From positions 3,782,001 to 3,846,000 of the forward strand of contig NZ_CP014646.1 in NCBI RefSeq assembly GCF_001051995.2: a DNA stretch of 64,000 nt, in the 5' to 3' direction. The translations under genes were made by a program, and so were the position numbers. Of the stretch, positions 33,366 to 41,766 are shown one piece after another (position 1 is the stretch's first letter; every line of letters starts with the position of its first letter). The DNA is from Thauera humireducens. Lineage in GTDB: Bacteria; Pseudomonadota; Gammaproteobacteria; Burkholderiales; Rhodocyclaceae. Under the pieces are notes generated by a model. That model did not search any database. It saw only the letters and a list, made by a program, of their open reading frames with translations, and was not told where the DNA came from.

Positions 33366-34769
33366 TCAGGAAGGCGATGAGGCTTCGAGGCGAGGCAAGG
33401 TGATCGCGAAGCAGGTGACACCTTCAGCGGAGTGCGCAGTGATTTGCCCCCCGTGGGCCTGGACGATGGAACGCGTGATCGCAAGCCCGAGCCCGGCGCC
33501 TTCACCGCGAGACTCGCGCTGAGCGCTACCACGATGGAAGCGTTCGAAGATCCGCTCGATCTGATCGGCGGGGATGGGGTCGCCGACATTGCAAACGGCG
33601 AGACCTACGCCGGCTGCGTCCGCGTCGATCCTGATCGTGATCTGTCCCTCTTTCGGTGTGTGACGAAGCGCATTCGAAATCAGGTTCGACAAGGCGCGCC
33701 GCAGCATCAGGCGATCACCCTGAACGCTCGCCTGGCCTTGGCGCACGATACGGACTTGGCCCTCTTCGGCCAAAGCTTCGTAGAAATCGATCAGCGCATC
33801 CGCCTCGAGGGCAAGGTCGACAGGTTCGCCGGCATGCGCGAGGGTGTTCTCCTCGGCCTTGGCGAGAAACAACATGTCGCTGACCATGCGTGCGATGCGC
33901 TCGTATTCCTCGAGGTTCGACGCCAGGATGTCCTGATATTCGTCATTCGTGCGTGGCCGCGACAGCGCCACCTGGGTCTGCGTCATCAGGTTCGAGATCG
34001 GCGTACGCAGTTCGTGGGCGATGTCCGCCGAATAGTCACCGAGGCGCTGGAAAGCAGCCTCGAGCCGGGCGAGCATGCCATTGAAGGCTTCGATGTGGTC
34101 GCGTACCTCCAGCGGTGCATCATCGATGGCGAGACGCTCGGCCAGTTGCCGTGCAGACAGCTTGCGGGCGGTTTCGGTGACCTGGCGCAGCGGGGCGAGG
34201 CCGCGGTGCGCAGCAAACCAGCCGAAGAGCGCCGCCGCCAATGCTGCGACGACGACGCCCGCCCACGTCGCATTTCGCACCGACGCGAGGAAATGGACGT
34301 GATGCGACAGATCGAGTGCGACCAGCGCCTCGATCGACTGGTCCCTCGATGCGAGGGGCGGTAGCGTGATGCTGACCTCAACCCCTCGATGTGGATGCCC
34401 GTCGACCGTCCAGTCAGTCAGCCCGCCCGAAAGTCGTTCTCCAGCCCGCTGGGCAGCGGTGAAGTGCTCGGGGTGGATAACGTGGATGACGCGTCCCTCG
34501 ACGTCGCGAAGCAGGACACCCACACTCTCGTGTCCAACGAAAGAGCGAGCGAGTGCCTGGATGCGTTCCGATCGCCCCCCAGTCGCAGTGTCATCCTGCA
34601 GCGCGTTGCGTATGAGTGCGGCCTTGCCCTGCAATTCGTGCAGGTCTAGCTCCTGGAAATGCGCGTCCAGCATGCGCCCAAAGAGTACCGCCACCAGGAC
34701 AAGCAGGCTCGCAGCGAGGACGGCAAAGAGCGTTGCCAATCGCGCCGTCAGCGAGTGAATACGGATCAT
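33366..34769 (-). CDS. Heavy-metal sensor histidine kinase (CusS/CopS type)
   Basis: Inner-membrane kinase of 467 residues. Two membrane segments (about 11-30 and 169-187) bracket a periplasmic sensor that includes several histidines (VIHVIHPEHF, DLSHHVHF). HAMP, then a HisKA domain with H252 in YSADIAHELRTP, then an ATPase domain (LSNLISNALRHTP, FERFHRGSAQRESRGEGAGLGLAI). The start MIRIHSLTARL was chosen two bases after the regulator's stop, giving an operon. It most likely phosphorylates the upstream regulator in response to periplasmic copper or silver. Confidence 0.92.
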   Translation of the reverse strand: MIRIHSLTARLATLFAVLAASLLVLVAVLFGRMLDAHFQELDLHELQGKAALIRNALQDDTATGGRSERIQALARSFVGHESVGVLLRDVEGRVIHVIHPEHFTAAQRAGERLSGGLTDWTVDGHPHRGVEVSITLPPLASRDQSIEALVALDLSHHVHFLASVRNATWAGVVVAALAAALFGWFAAHRGLAPLRQVTETARKLSARQLAERLAIDDAPLEVRDHIEAFNGMLARLEAAFQRLGDYSADIAHELRTPISNLMTQTQVALSRPRTNDEYQDILASNLEEYERIARMVSDMLFLAKAEENTLAHAGEPVDLALEADALIDFYEALAEEGQVRIVRQGQASVQGDRLMLRRALSNLISNALRHTPKEGQITIRIDADAAGVGLAVCNVGDPIPADQIERIFERFHRGSAQRESRGEGAGLGLAITRSIVQAHGGQITAHSAEGVTCFAITLPRLEASSPS

Positions 34770-34771
34770 CG

Positions 34772-35452
34772 TTAGCTCGGCTCCATCGCTTCGAGCACGT
34801 AGCCCATGCCGCGCACGGTGCGGATCAGCTTGGGCTCGAAGGGGTCGTCGACTTTCACCCGTAGCCTGCGCACTGCGACCTCGATCACGTTGGTGTCGCT
34901 GTCGAAGTTCATATCCCACACCTGCGAAGCGATCAGGGAGCGCGGCAACACTTCACCTTTGCGGCGCAGCAGCAGTTCCAGCAGGGCAAACTCCTTGGCG
35001 GTCAGATCGATGCGCTGCCCGCATCGCGTCACCCGGCGGCGAAGCAGATCGAGTTCCAGGTTTGCCGAGCGCAGGATCTCCGGTTCATGACCCCGTCCCC
35101 TGCGCAGCAGGGTGCGGACTCGCGCGAGGAATTCCGAGAACGCGAAGGGCTTGATCAGGTAATCATCGGCGCCGAGTTCGAGGCCACGAACCCGATCCTC
35201 AACCTGGTCACGGGCAGTCAGGAACAGCACGGGCGTCTCACGACCGCCGCGCCGAAGCGTCTGCAAGATGCCCCAGCCGTCGAGCGACGGCAGCATCACA
35301 TCCAGCACGATGAGGTCGTAGTCGCCAGCAAGCGCGAGGTGAAGCCCATCGAGGCCATCTCTTGCGAGGTCGACGACGAACCCGGCCTCGGTCAGCCCCT
35401 GGCGCAGATAGTCGCCGGTCTTCACTTCATCTTCGACGATCAGCATTTTCAT
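34772..35452 (-). CDS. OmpR-family heavy-metal response regulator (CopR/CusR type)
   Basis: A 226-residue response regulator. The receiver domain has the phosphoacceptor Asp51 ([14 protein letters not shown]) and K101-type [13 protein letters not shown]; the C-terminal winged helix contains [29 protein letters not shown] sequence typical of CusR/CopR/IrlR. AGGAG lies eight bases before the ATG. The gene is first in a two-gene operon with the kinase and divergent from the Met-rich copper gene; operator box B lies between them. It is the best candidate to bind all four boxes. Confidence 0.94.
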   Translation of the reverse strand: MKMLIVEDEVKTGDYLRQGLTEAGFVVDLARDGLDGLHLALAGDYDLIVLDVMLPSLDGWGILQTLRRGGRETPVLFLTARDQVEDRVRGLELGADDYLIKPFAFSEFLARVRTLLRRGRGHEPEILRSANLELDLLRRRVTRCGQRIDLTAKEFALLELLLRRKGEVLPRSLIASQVWDMNFDSDTNVIEVAVRRLRVKVDDPFEPKLIRTVRGMGYVLEAMEPS

Positions 35453-35521
35453 TATTTCGCTCCTACGCGCTTCGTGCGGCCGGTGACCGATTTTGCCCCG
35501 GGGTGCCGGATAGCGCCCGGG

Positions 35522-35548
35522 TTTACAGAAATGTAATTTCCCGGTCAG
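35522..35548 (+). promoter_or_regulatory. Copper-regulon operator box B (divergent region)
   Basis: TTTAC-AGAAAT-GTAAT-TTCCCG-GTCAG on the plus strand. The -10 candidate CAAGAT (35571-35576) follows after exactly 22 nt. It lies 90 bp before the Met-rich protein gene and 70 bp from the start of the regulator gene on the other strand, so it could serve both. The inner part TTACA-N4-TGTAA is also palindromic. Confidence 0.7.
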
Positions 35549-35637
35549 GCCAATGACAGGCAGGCAGGCGCAAGATGCTCTGCGTGGCACAGCGTTCCGT
35601 ACCACGACGGAACCCCGCAACTGATGGGAGAACGATC

Positions 35638-36087
35638 ATGGAACTGCGTTATTTCCGACTTGCCGGGCTCATGCCCGTCGTCGCTCTGGCCGCAGCCCTG
35701 CATGGCAGTCCGGTCGTCGCTCAGACGACTGATCAGGCGCAAGCCTGGCCGCCCGCAGCGAGTGTCCCCGCGCTTCAGGCGCGGATGAAGTCGATCCGTG
35801 CCGAGTCCGATCCGGAACGGCGGATGGCTCTGATGGAAGAGCAGATCAAAGCCCTGGACGCGGCATCGCAGGGCACCCCCGCTGGTTGCCCAATGATGGG
35901 TGGGCAGATGAGGGCAGGTCCGATGATGAAGGATAGTGGTCCTGGACCCGGGGCTGGACCTATGGGCGGCATGATGATGGATCCCAAGCTCATGCAGGAG
36001 CACATGAAGTTGATGCAAGAGCACATGGGCATGATGCAGAACATGATGAAGATGAATCCGGCCGCCAGGCCGGCAATGCCCAACTGA
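35638..36087 (+). CDS. Exported Met-rich, probably copper-binding protein
   Basis: A 149-residue secreted protein with a signal peptide ending near VVAQ. The middle is helical (QARMKSIRAESDPERRMALMEEQIKAL). The C-terminal half is dense in methionine and glycine (MMGGQMRAGPMM, GGMMMDPKLMQEHMKLMQ), the kind of Met clusters that bind Cu(I) or Ag(I). There is a single cysteine in GCPMMGG. GGGAG lies upstream of the ATG. It is first in the operon started at box B. No firm family name is offered. Confidence 0.8.
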   Translation: MELRYFRLAGLMPVVALAAALHGSPVVAQTTDQAQAWPPAASVPALQARMKSIRAESDPERRMALMEEQIKALDAASQGTPAGCPMMGGQMRAGPMMKDSGPGPGAGPMGGMMMDPKLMQEHMKLMQEHMGMMQNMMKMNPAARPAMPN

Positions 36088-36163
36088 GCATCGAGACGCG
36101 GAGCGGCGGTTGTCGATCGCCCCGCGTCCGCTTCACCACAAGACCAACAAAGAGACATTCCCC

Positions 36164-36472
36164 ATGCAGAGACGACTCATCCACCTCGGTGGAGGATTGG
36201 CCGTCGCCGTGACGCTCGTGTCGGGCGTACAGGCCGAGTCCTCCTCGCCATCGAGCCCCGCTCACCCCGCGCTCGGCGCGACCCAATCTGCGCCACCGAG
36301 TGAGCAATCCAAGCCCCAGGTCCTTCCGGTCTATCGCTCGCCCCTGAACGAATATCGCTCCTACCGTGTCGACGAGCCCCTGCGCTCGTGGAAGGACGCC
36401 AACGACGAGGCCGGGCGCCTGGGCGGGCACATGGGTCACCTTACGCCGTCTGCCGAAGGAGGCGAACGATGA
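36164..36472 (+). CDS. Small exported protein of the copper operon
   Basis: A 102-residue protein with a signal peptide ending at VQAES, a Ser/Pro-rich linker, and the segment VYRSPLNEYRSYRVDEPLRS-WKDANDEAG. Similar small proteins precede the outer membrane factor in several betaproteobacterial copper clusters, but no function is known. Its TGA overlaps the next ATG (ATGA), and AGGAGG for that gene lies inside this one, so they are tightly coupled. Confidence 0.75.
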   Translation: MQRRLIHLGGGLAVAVTLVSGVQAESSSPSSPAHPALGATQSAPPSEQSKPQVLPVYRSPLNEYRSYRVDEPLRSWKDANDEAGRLGGHMGHLTPSAEGGER

Positions 36473-37881
36473 GAGCCAGCCTCCCCATATCCTTGCTGGC
36501 TGCCACCGTGCTAACCGGGTGTGCCAGCGTTGCGATTGATGAGAACTTCGCTGAGGTCGAACGCTTTGCCCGTGACGAGGCTGGCAGCGAAGTGCGCTGG
36601 CTGCGCTCGGACGCCGAGCGCGAGGCGATGCGCGCCGAGGTAGATCGTCTGCTCGCCCAGCCGCTCGCGATCGACGACGCCGTGCGCATCGCGCTCGGCT
36701 ACAGCCCGGCGTTCCAGTCCCTGCTGGCGGAGGCTGCCGTGGTCTCGGCGGATGCGACCGGGTCGGCCCGCATCGGCAATCCGGTGTTCACCTTCGAGCG
36801 CCTGTTTCGTTCGGGTGCCGAGGGGCGCGAACTCGACATTGGCCGTTCGCTCGGCATTTCGCTGTTCGACTTGCTGTTCCTGCCCGCGCGGCTGGAGCAG
36901 GCCGAATTTCGCCAGCAGCAGACCCGGCTGCAGTCCTCCATTGCGCTGTTGAGCACCGTCACCGAGGTGCGTCAGGCCTGGGTCGATGCGGTCGCGGCGC
37001 GACAGGTCGCCCGCTACCGCGAGGAAGTGGCCACGGCCGCTGGTACCGCTGCCGAGCTCGCGCGTCGCATGCAGGCCACGGGCAACTTCAGCCGCCTGCA
37101 GCGTGCACGCGAGCAGGCCCTTGCCGCCGAGGAGACGGCCAACCTGATCCGTGCGCGCCAGAACGCCACCGCCGCGCGTGAGGCGCTGATCCAGCGCCTG
37201 GGCCTGACCCCGAGCCAGGCGCAGGCGCTGCGCCTGCCAGATCAGTTGCCGGCCTTGCCCGAGGCGCCAATGGATGAAGCGACCACCGGCGCGGCGCTGC
37301 TGGAGAACCGTCTCGACGTGCGCATCGCCCGCACCGATCTCGACCGGACGGCGAAGAGCCTGGGTCTCACGCGGGTGACCAGCGTGGTGAACGGCCTGCA
37401 TGTGGCGGGCGTACGCAACAGCGAAACAGGTGAATCGACGCAACGTGGCTTCGAGATCGAGCTGCCGCTGCCCCTGTTCGACTTCGGCGATGCGGTGCGC
37501 GCCGGCAGTGAGGCGCGCTATCTCTCAGCCTTCAATCGCACGCTCGAGCTTGCCAACAACGCCAGTTCGCAGGTCCGGGTGGCCTACGAGGGTTACCGCA
37601 GTGCGTACGATCTCGCGCGTCACTACCGGAACGAGGTGGTCCCACTCCGTCAGAACATCACCGAAGAGTCGGTGCTTCAGTACAACGGCATGCTGATTGG
37701 CGTGTTCGAGCTGCTTGCCGCTGCCCGCTCCCAATCGGCCAGCGTGGTGCAGGCGATTGAGGCCGAACGCGACTTCTGGCGTGCCGAGGCGGCGCTCAAG
37801 GCCAGCCTGCTCGGCCAGCCGATCGTGCCGCTCACCCTTCAATCGGGCGCATCGCCGGCAGAAGCCGGCGGTGGCCACTGA
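36469..37881 (+). CDS. Outer membrane efflux lipoprotein, TolC family
   Basis: A 470-residue outer membrane factor. The lipobox is LLAATVLTGC at the N-terminus; AGGAGG lies seven bases before the ATG. Two OEP repeats are seen with long coiled-coil helices and family motifs (VTEVRQAWVDAVAARQ, RAREQALAAEETANLIRARQ, FEIELPLPLFDFGDAVRAGS). It sits just before a multicopper oxidase, where CopB would be expected in classical cop operons, and is the first of two TolC-type genes in the block. Confidence 0.9.
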   Translation: MRASLPISLLAATVLTGCASVAIDENFAEVERFARDEAGSEVRWLRSDAEREAMRAEVDRLLAQPLAIDDAVRIALGYSPAFQSLLAEAAVVSADATGSARIGNPVFTFERLFRSGAEGRELDIGRSLGISLFDLLFLPARLEQAEFRQQQTRLQSSIALLSTVTEVRQAWVDAVAARQVARYREEVATAAGTAAELARRMQATGNFSRLQRAREQALAAEETANLIRARQNATAAREALIQRLGLTPSQAQALRLPDQLPALPEAPMDEATTGAALLENRLDVRIARTDLDRTAKSLGLTRVTSVVNGLHVAGVRNSETGESTQRGFEIELPLPLFDFGDAVRAGSEARYLSAFNRTLELANNASSQVRVAYEGYRSAYDLARHYRNEVVPLRQNITEESVLQYNGMLIGVFELLAAARSQSASVVQAIEAERDFWRAEAALKASLLGQPIVPLTLQSGASPAEAGGGH

Positions 37882-37898
37882 GCTTTCCGGAGACGCTG

Positions 37899-39302
37899 AT
37901 GACCACCCGACGCAGCTTTCTCGCCGGGGCAGGCCTGCTGGCCGCTGCCGGAACCGTCAACCGCACCGCGCTCGCCGCGCTGCCCGAACCCGTGATTCAG
38001 ACCAGCGCCGCGACGGCCGCGCCGCTGACACCACCCAATGGCCGCCCCTACGACCCGGTCGTCACCTTGAACGGCTGGACCGCGCCCTGGCGCATGCGCA
38101 ACGGCGTGAAGGAATTCCACCTCGTCGCCGAGCCGGTCGAGCGCGAGATCGCGCCCGGCATGGTGGCGCGACTGTGGGGCTACAACGGCCAATCGCCCGG
38201 GCCGACGATCGAGGTCGTTGAGGGCGACCGCGTGCGTATCTTCGTCACCAACCACCTGCCCGAGCACACCACCATCCATTGGCACGGCCAGCGCCTGCCC
38301 AACGGCATGGACGGCGTCGGCGGCCTCAACCAGCCGCAGATCCCGCCCGGCAAGACTTTCGTCTATGAGTTCATCGCCCGTCGCCCTGGTACCTTCATGT
38401 ACCACCCGCACGCCGACGAGATGGTGCAGATGGCGATGGGCATGATGGGCTTCTGGGTCACGCACCCGCGCGAAGCACACCCGCACATCGCGCGCGTGGA
38501 CCGCGACTTCTGCTTCCTGCTCAACGCTTACGACATCGAGCCGGGCAGCTACGTGCCGAAGATCAACACCATGCTCGACTTCAACCTGTGGACCTGGAAC
38601 AGCCGCGCCTTCCCCGGCATCGACACGCTCAATGTCCGGAAAGGCGACCGTGTGCGAGTGCGGATCGGCAACCTGACGATGACCAACCACCCGATCCACA
38701 TCCACGGTCATGAGTTCGAGGTCACCGGCACGGACGGCGGGCCGACGCGGCCGGAGTCGCGCTGGCCCGAGGTCACCACCGACGTGGCGGTGGGCCAGAT
38801 GCGCCAGATCGAGTTCATCGCCGACGAGGAAGGCGACTGGGCGATGCACTGTCACAAGTCGCACCACACCATGAATGCGATGGGCCACGACGTGCCGACC
38901 ATGATCGGCGTCGACCATCGCGGCCTGGTCGAGGACATCCAGAAGCTGGTGCCCGACTACATGCTGATGGGTGAGCGCGGCATGGCCGACATGGGCGAGA
39001 TGGAGATGCCGCTGCCCGACAACACGCTGCCGATGATGACCGGGCAGGGGCCCTTCGGCGCAGTGGAGATGGGCGGCATGTTCACCGTTCTCAAGGTGCG
39101 CCGTGACCAGAAGCCGGGCGACTACCGCGACCCGGGCTGGTTCAAGCATCCGAAGGGCACGGTGGCCTACGAGTGGGCCGGCGCCGGCCTCCCTGAACCC
39201 GCTCGTAGCGACGCAGCGGGCTCCTCGAGCATGCCGCGTACAGGGGGGCGACAGTCTGTCGAGATGACCGTACGCAAGCCCACTGGTCATCAAGGTCATT
39301 GA
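37899..39302 (+). CDS. Multicopper oxidase
   Basis: A 467-residue periplasmic oxidase that would oxidise Cu(I) to less toxic Cu(II). The twin-arginine signal TTRRSFLAGAGLL fits export after copper insertion. Copper ligands are present: HWHG (127-130), HPH (169-171), HPIHIHGHEF, and the type-1 region HCHKSHHTMNAMGH. Met-rich stretches (MGERGMADMGEMEMPLP) resemble those of CueO/CopA. There are two or three cupredoxin modules in a shorter-than-CopA protein. It lies within the box B operon. Confidence 0.94.
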   Translation: MTTRRSFLAGAGLLAAAGTVNRTALAALPEPVIQTSAATAAPLTPPNGRPYDPVVTLNGWTAPWRMRNGVKEFHLVAEPVEREIAPGMVARLWGYNGQSPGPTIEVVEGDRVRIFVTNHLPEHTTIHWHGQRLPNGMDGVGGLNQPQIPPGKTFVYEFIARRPGTFMYHPHADEMVQMAMGMMGFWVTHPREAHPHIARVDRDFCFLLNAYDIEPGSYVPKINTMLDFNLWTWNSRAFPGIDTLNVRKGDRVRVRIGNLTMTNHPIHIHGHEFEVTGTDGGPTRPESRWPEVTTDVAVGQMRQIEFIADEEGDWAMHCHKSHHTMNAMGHDVPTMIGVDHRGLVEDIQKLVPDYMLMGERGMADMGEMEMPLPDNTLPMMTGQGPFGAVEMGGMFTVLKVRRDQKPGDYRDPGWFKHPKGTVAYEWAGAGLPEPARSDAAGSSSMPRTGGRQSVEMTVRKPTGHQGH

Positions 39303-39376
39303 CGTCGAACGCCGTGCAATCGGTGCAAACCCCGGGCGCAAATGAAGCCTCACCCACGAGAGAGATGGAGATCCCC

Positions 39377-39877
39377 ATGAAAAGTCGTCGTCGATTTCTC
39401 GCCACCAGCCTTGCCGCCGGTGCGCTTGCCGTTCACCGCAGCACGTTCGCCCATGGAAATGCCGAGCATGCCGACAAAGCATCGTCCGATACCCCCAAGG
39501 AGCAGCAGCAATGGGGGATTGCGGGGGACGCGAAATCCGTTTCGCGCACGATCGCCATCGCGATGACCGATGAAATGCGCTTCGTGCCGGACCGCATCGA
39601 GGTGCGCCTGGGGGAGACGATCCGATTCACCCACGAAAATCGAGGCGCGGTGATGCACGAGATGGTGGTCGGTACGCCCAAGACGCTTGCCGAGCACGCG
39701 GAGATGATGCAGCGCTTTCCGGAGATGGAGCATGACGAACCGTGGATGTCGCATGTCGCTCCGGGTGGGCGCGGCGAGATGATCTGGCACTTCAACCGTG
39801 CGGGGGACTTCCAGTTCGCCTGCCTGATCCCCGGCCACTTCCAGGCCGGCATGATCGGCACGATCAAGGTCGGCTGA
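39377..39877 (+). CDS. Periplasmic cupredoxin (type 1 copper protein)
   Basis: A 166-residue exported protein with a twin-arginine-like signal (SRRRFLATSLAAGALA) followed by a His-rich segment. The type-1 copper ligands are in place: H94 (AVMHEM), C149 (FACLIPGH), H154 and M159 (FQAGMIG). Related proteins are often annotated as plastocyanin/azurin-like or copper-resistance proteins. GGAG lies six bases before the chosen ATG; another ATG four codons earlier is possible. The stop codon lies inside operator box C. Confidence 0.9.
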   Translation: MKSRRRFLATSLAAGALAVHRSTFAHGNAEHADKASSDTPKEQQQWGIAGDAKSVSRTIAIAMTDEMRFVPDRIEVRLGETIRFTHENRGAVMHEMVVGTPKTLAEHAEMMQRFPEMEHDEPWMSHVAPGGRGEMIWHFNRAGDFQFACLIPGHFQAGMIGTIKVG

Positions 39878-39900
39878 CAGAAATGTAATCCGTGCGTCAG
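39874..39900 (+). promoter_or_regulatory. Copper-regulon operator box C (ahead of cusF)
   Basis: CTGAC-AGAAAT-GTAAT-CCGTGC-GTCAG. The -10 candidate CATAAT (39923-39928) follows after exactly 22 nt; the cusF start is 80 bp away. The box begins within the last codons of the cupredoxin gene and includes its stop codon. Confidence 0.75.
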
Positions 39901-39979
39901 CGTCCTGTCGGGGAGTGCTTCGCATAATTGTGCTCACTCTCGAACTGACACAGCAATTCAACCTTTGGAGAACCTCATC

Positions 39980-40327
39980 ATGAAGAAGACCCTAATTACC
40001 ACTGCGCTCTTGGCCTTGCTCGGCGGCGGTGCTCCGCTTGCGTTCGCACAGGCCGATCACGATGCACATCATGGCGGGGCGAGTGCCCCGGCCGAAGCCG
40101 ACGCGAAGCTGGCCGAGGGCACGGTCAAGAAGATCGACAAGGCGGCCGGCAAGCTCACCATCGCGCACGGCCCGCTCGAATCGCTCGGCATGCCGCCGAT
40201 GACCATGGTGTTCCGCGCGGCAGAGCCGGGCCTGCTCGATCAGGTCAAGGTGGGCGACAAGATCCGCTTCGCGGTCGAGAAGGTCGGCGGTGCGCTGACC
40301 GTGACGTCGCTCGAAGCTGCTCAGTGA
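39980..40327 (+). CDS. cusF: CusF-like periplasmic metallochaperone
   Basis: A 115-residue secreted protein; the signal peptide ends at AFAQA, followed by HDAHHGG. The OB-fold copper-binding domain has the CusF hallmarks: GTVKKIDKAAGKLTIAHGPL, then LGMPPMTMVFRA (the Trp/Met/His region), then VGDKIRFAVEKV. It would hand Cu(I)/Ag(I) to CusB. GGAG lies before the chosen ATG; an ATG five codons upstream exists. It is the first gene of the cusFCBA unit behind box C. Confidence 0.92.
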   Translation: MKKTLITTALLALLGGGAPLAFAQADHDAHHGGASAPAEADAKLAEGTVKKIDKAAGKLTIAHGPLESLGMPPMTMVFRAAEPGLLDQVKVGDKIRFAVEKVGGALTVTSLEAAQ

Positions 40328-40458
40328 CGCCGACCCCGCAGGTGCGTCGTATTCCACTCTGACCAGTCACTCCGGGGGAGCCCCTCGGTGGGTGAACGAT
40401 GAGGCGGGTAGCGAAGGGCCTGCGCATGCACTTCACCGCCTGCCGGAATCGTTTCCCG

Positions 40459-41766
40459 ATGAAATCCCCGTTCGCAGTACCCTCATCGCTCCTGCCGCGC
40501 CCCGCAGCGCTTGCGCTTGTGTTCGCGCTCGCGTTGGGAAGTGGTCGTGCCTGGGCTCAGGGCTCACCCGACACTCCAACGCTCGGCGCGAGCCCCCATG
40601 CGCTGATTGAATATGCGCGCCAAAGCAACCCCGGCTTTGCCGCTGCACGCGCGGAAGCATCTGCAGCGCAGGAGCGTGTGACGCCCGCCGGCGCGCTGCC
40701 CGACCCGACGTTCGAGGTCGAGTTGATGGATGCCACCAACACCATGAGCGGACGTTCGGCTTCCCTGCTGCCCGGCCAGGTGGGCGAGACGCGCTACCGT
40801 ATCACCCAGCCGCTGCCCGGGTGGGGCAAGCGCGAGCTGGCGGTGAAAGCCGCTGAGGCCCAGGCAATCCAGGCTGATGCGATGCGCGATACCTCCTGGG
40901 CTGAGCTCGCGGCAAAGATTGAGGCGCTGTGGTTGCGCTACTACGCGGCCAACCGCGAGCTCGTCCTCAACCGCGACGGCTTGGCCTTGCTGAAGAGCCT
41001 GGAGGAACTCAGCCTGGCCCGTTACGCGTTGGGTCTGCTGCCGCAGCAGGCGGTGTTGCGCATGCAGCGAGAGATCAGTGCCCAGCGCCTCGCGCTCGTC
41101 GAGATCGAACAGCGGCGCAAGGGCCTGGCAGCAGGGCTGAACGGCCTGCTCGGCCGGTCGCACGACGCGCCGCTGGCTGCACCAGCTGATCCCGCCCCCT
41201 TGCCCGAGCATCTGGACGCTGGTGCCCTTTTCGAGGCAGCGGCGAGCGCCAACCCGGAAGTGAATGCTGCCACCTACGGCATCGATGTTGCGCGTGCCGA
41301 GCGCGAACGGACCTATCAGGACCGGCTGCCGGACTTCGCCGTCGGCGTGCGCAACAACCGCCCGGATGAAGGTAAGTCGTCCTGGGACGTGATGTTCGAG
41401 GTGATGATCCCGCTGCAGCAGTCCAGCCGTCGCGCCAGGGAGCGCGAAGCCGAATACATGCTGATGGCGGCCGAGGCGCGACGGGAGGATGCCAAGGCGC
41501 GCGCATCCGGCGAACTTGGTATCGCCTGGTCGATGTACGCGCAGGGTCGCGAAACCTTGCGCCTGCTCGAACATACGCTGCTGCCGCAGGCTCAGGCCAC
41601 CCGGGATGCAAGTCAGGCCGCGCTCAGCAGCGGCAAGGTTGACTTCGACAGCGTGATCGAAGCCGAGCGCCAGCTCATCGACATCCGGACTCAACGATTG
41701 AAGACAGAGCTCGACACGCGCCTGGCGCTGACAGAAATCAAGAAACTAACAGGGGATCTGAAGTGA
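40459..41766 (+). CDS. cusC: Outer membrane factor of the copper RND pump (CusC-like)
   Basis: A TolC-family outer membrane channel of about 435 residues. The chosen start MKSPFAV gives a standard signal peptide ending at GRAWA; in-frame ATGs at 40399 and 40426 would add an unusually long leader. Family segments include QPLPGWGKRELAVKAAEAQ, LALVEIEQRRKGLAAGLNGLLG and VMFEVMIPLQQSSRRARERE. It is not a lipoprotein, unlike the first TolC-type gene in the block. The stop overlaps the next start (GTGA), so it is coupled to cusB. Confidence 0.9.
   Translation: MKSPFAVPSSLLPRPAALALVFALALGSGRAWAQGSPDTPTLGASPHALIEYARQSNPGFAAARAEASAAQERVTPAGALPDPTFEVELMDATNTMSGRSASLLPGQVGETRYRITQPLPGWGKRELAVKAAEAQAIQADAMRDTSWAELAAKIEALWLRYYAANRELVLNRDGLALLKSLEELSLARYALGLLPQQAVLRMQREISAQRLALVEIEQRRKGLAAGLNGLLGRSHDAPLAAPADPAPLPEHLDAGALFEAAASANPEVNAATYGIDVARAERERTYQDRLPDFAVGVRNNRPDEGKSSWDVMFEVMIPLQQSSRRAREREAEYMLMAAEARREDAKARASGELGIAWSMYAQGRETLRLLEHTLLPQAQATRDASQAALSSGKVDFDSVIEAERQLIDIRTQRLKTELDTRLALTEIKKLTGDLK

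Noticed and set aside
40399..40458. Longer N-terminus for the CusC-like protein
   Set aside because: The extra 20 residues would give an atypical leader; the start at 40459 yields a standard signal peptide, though the ribosome site is weak there.
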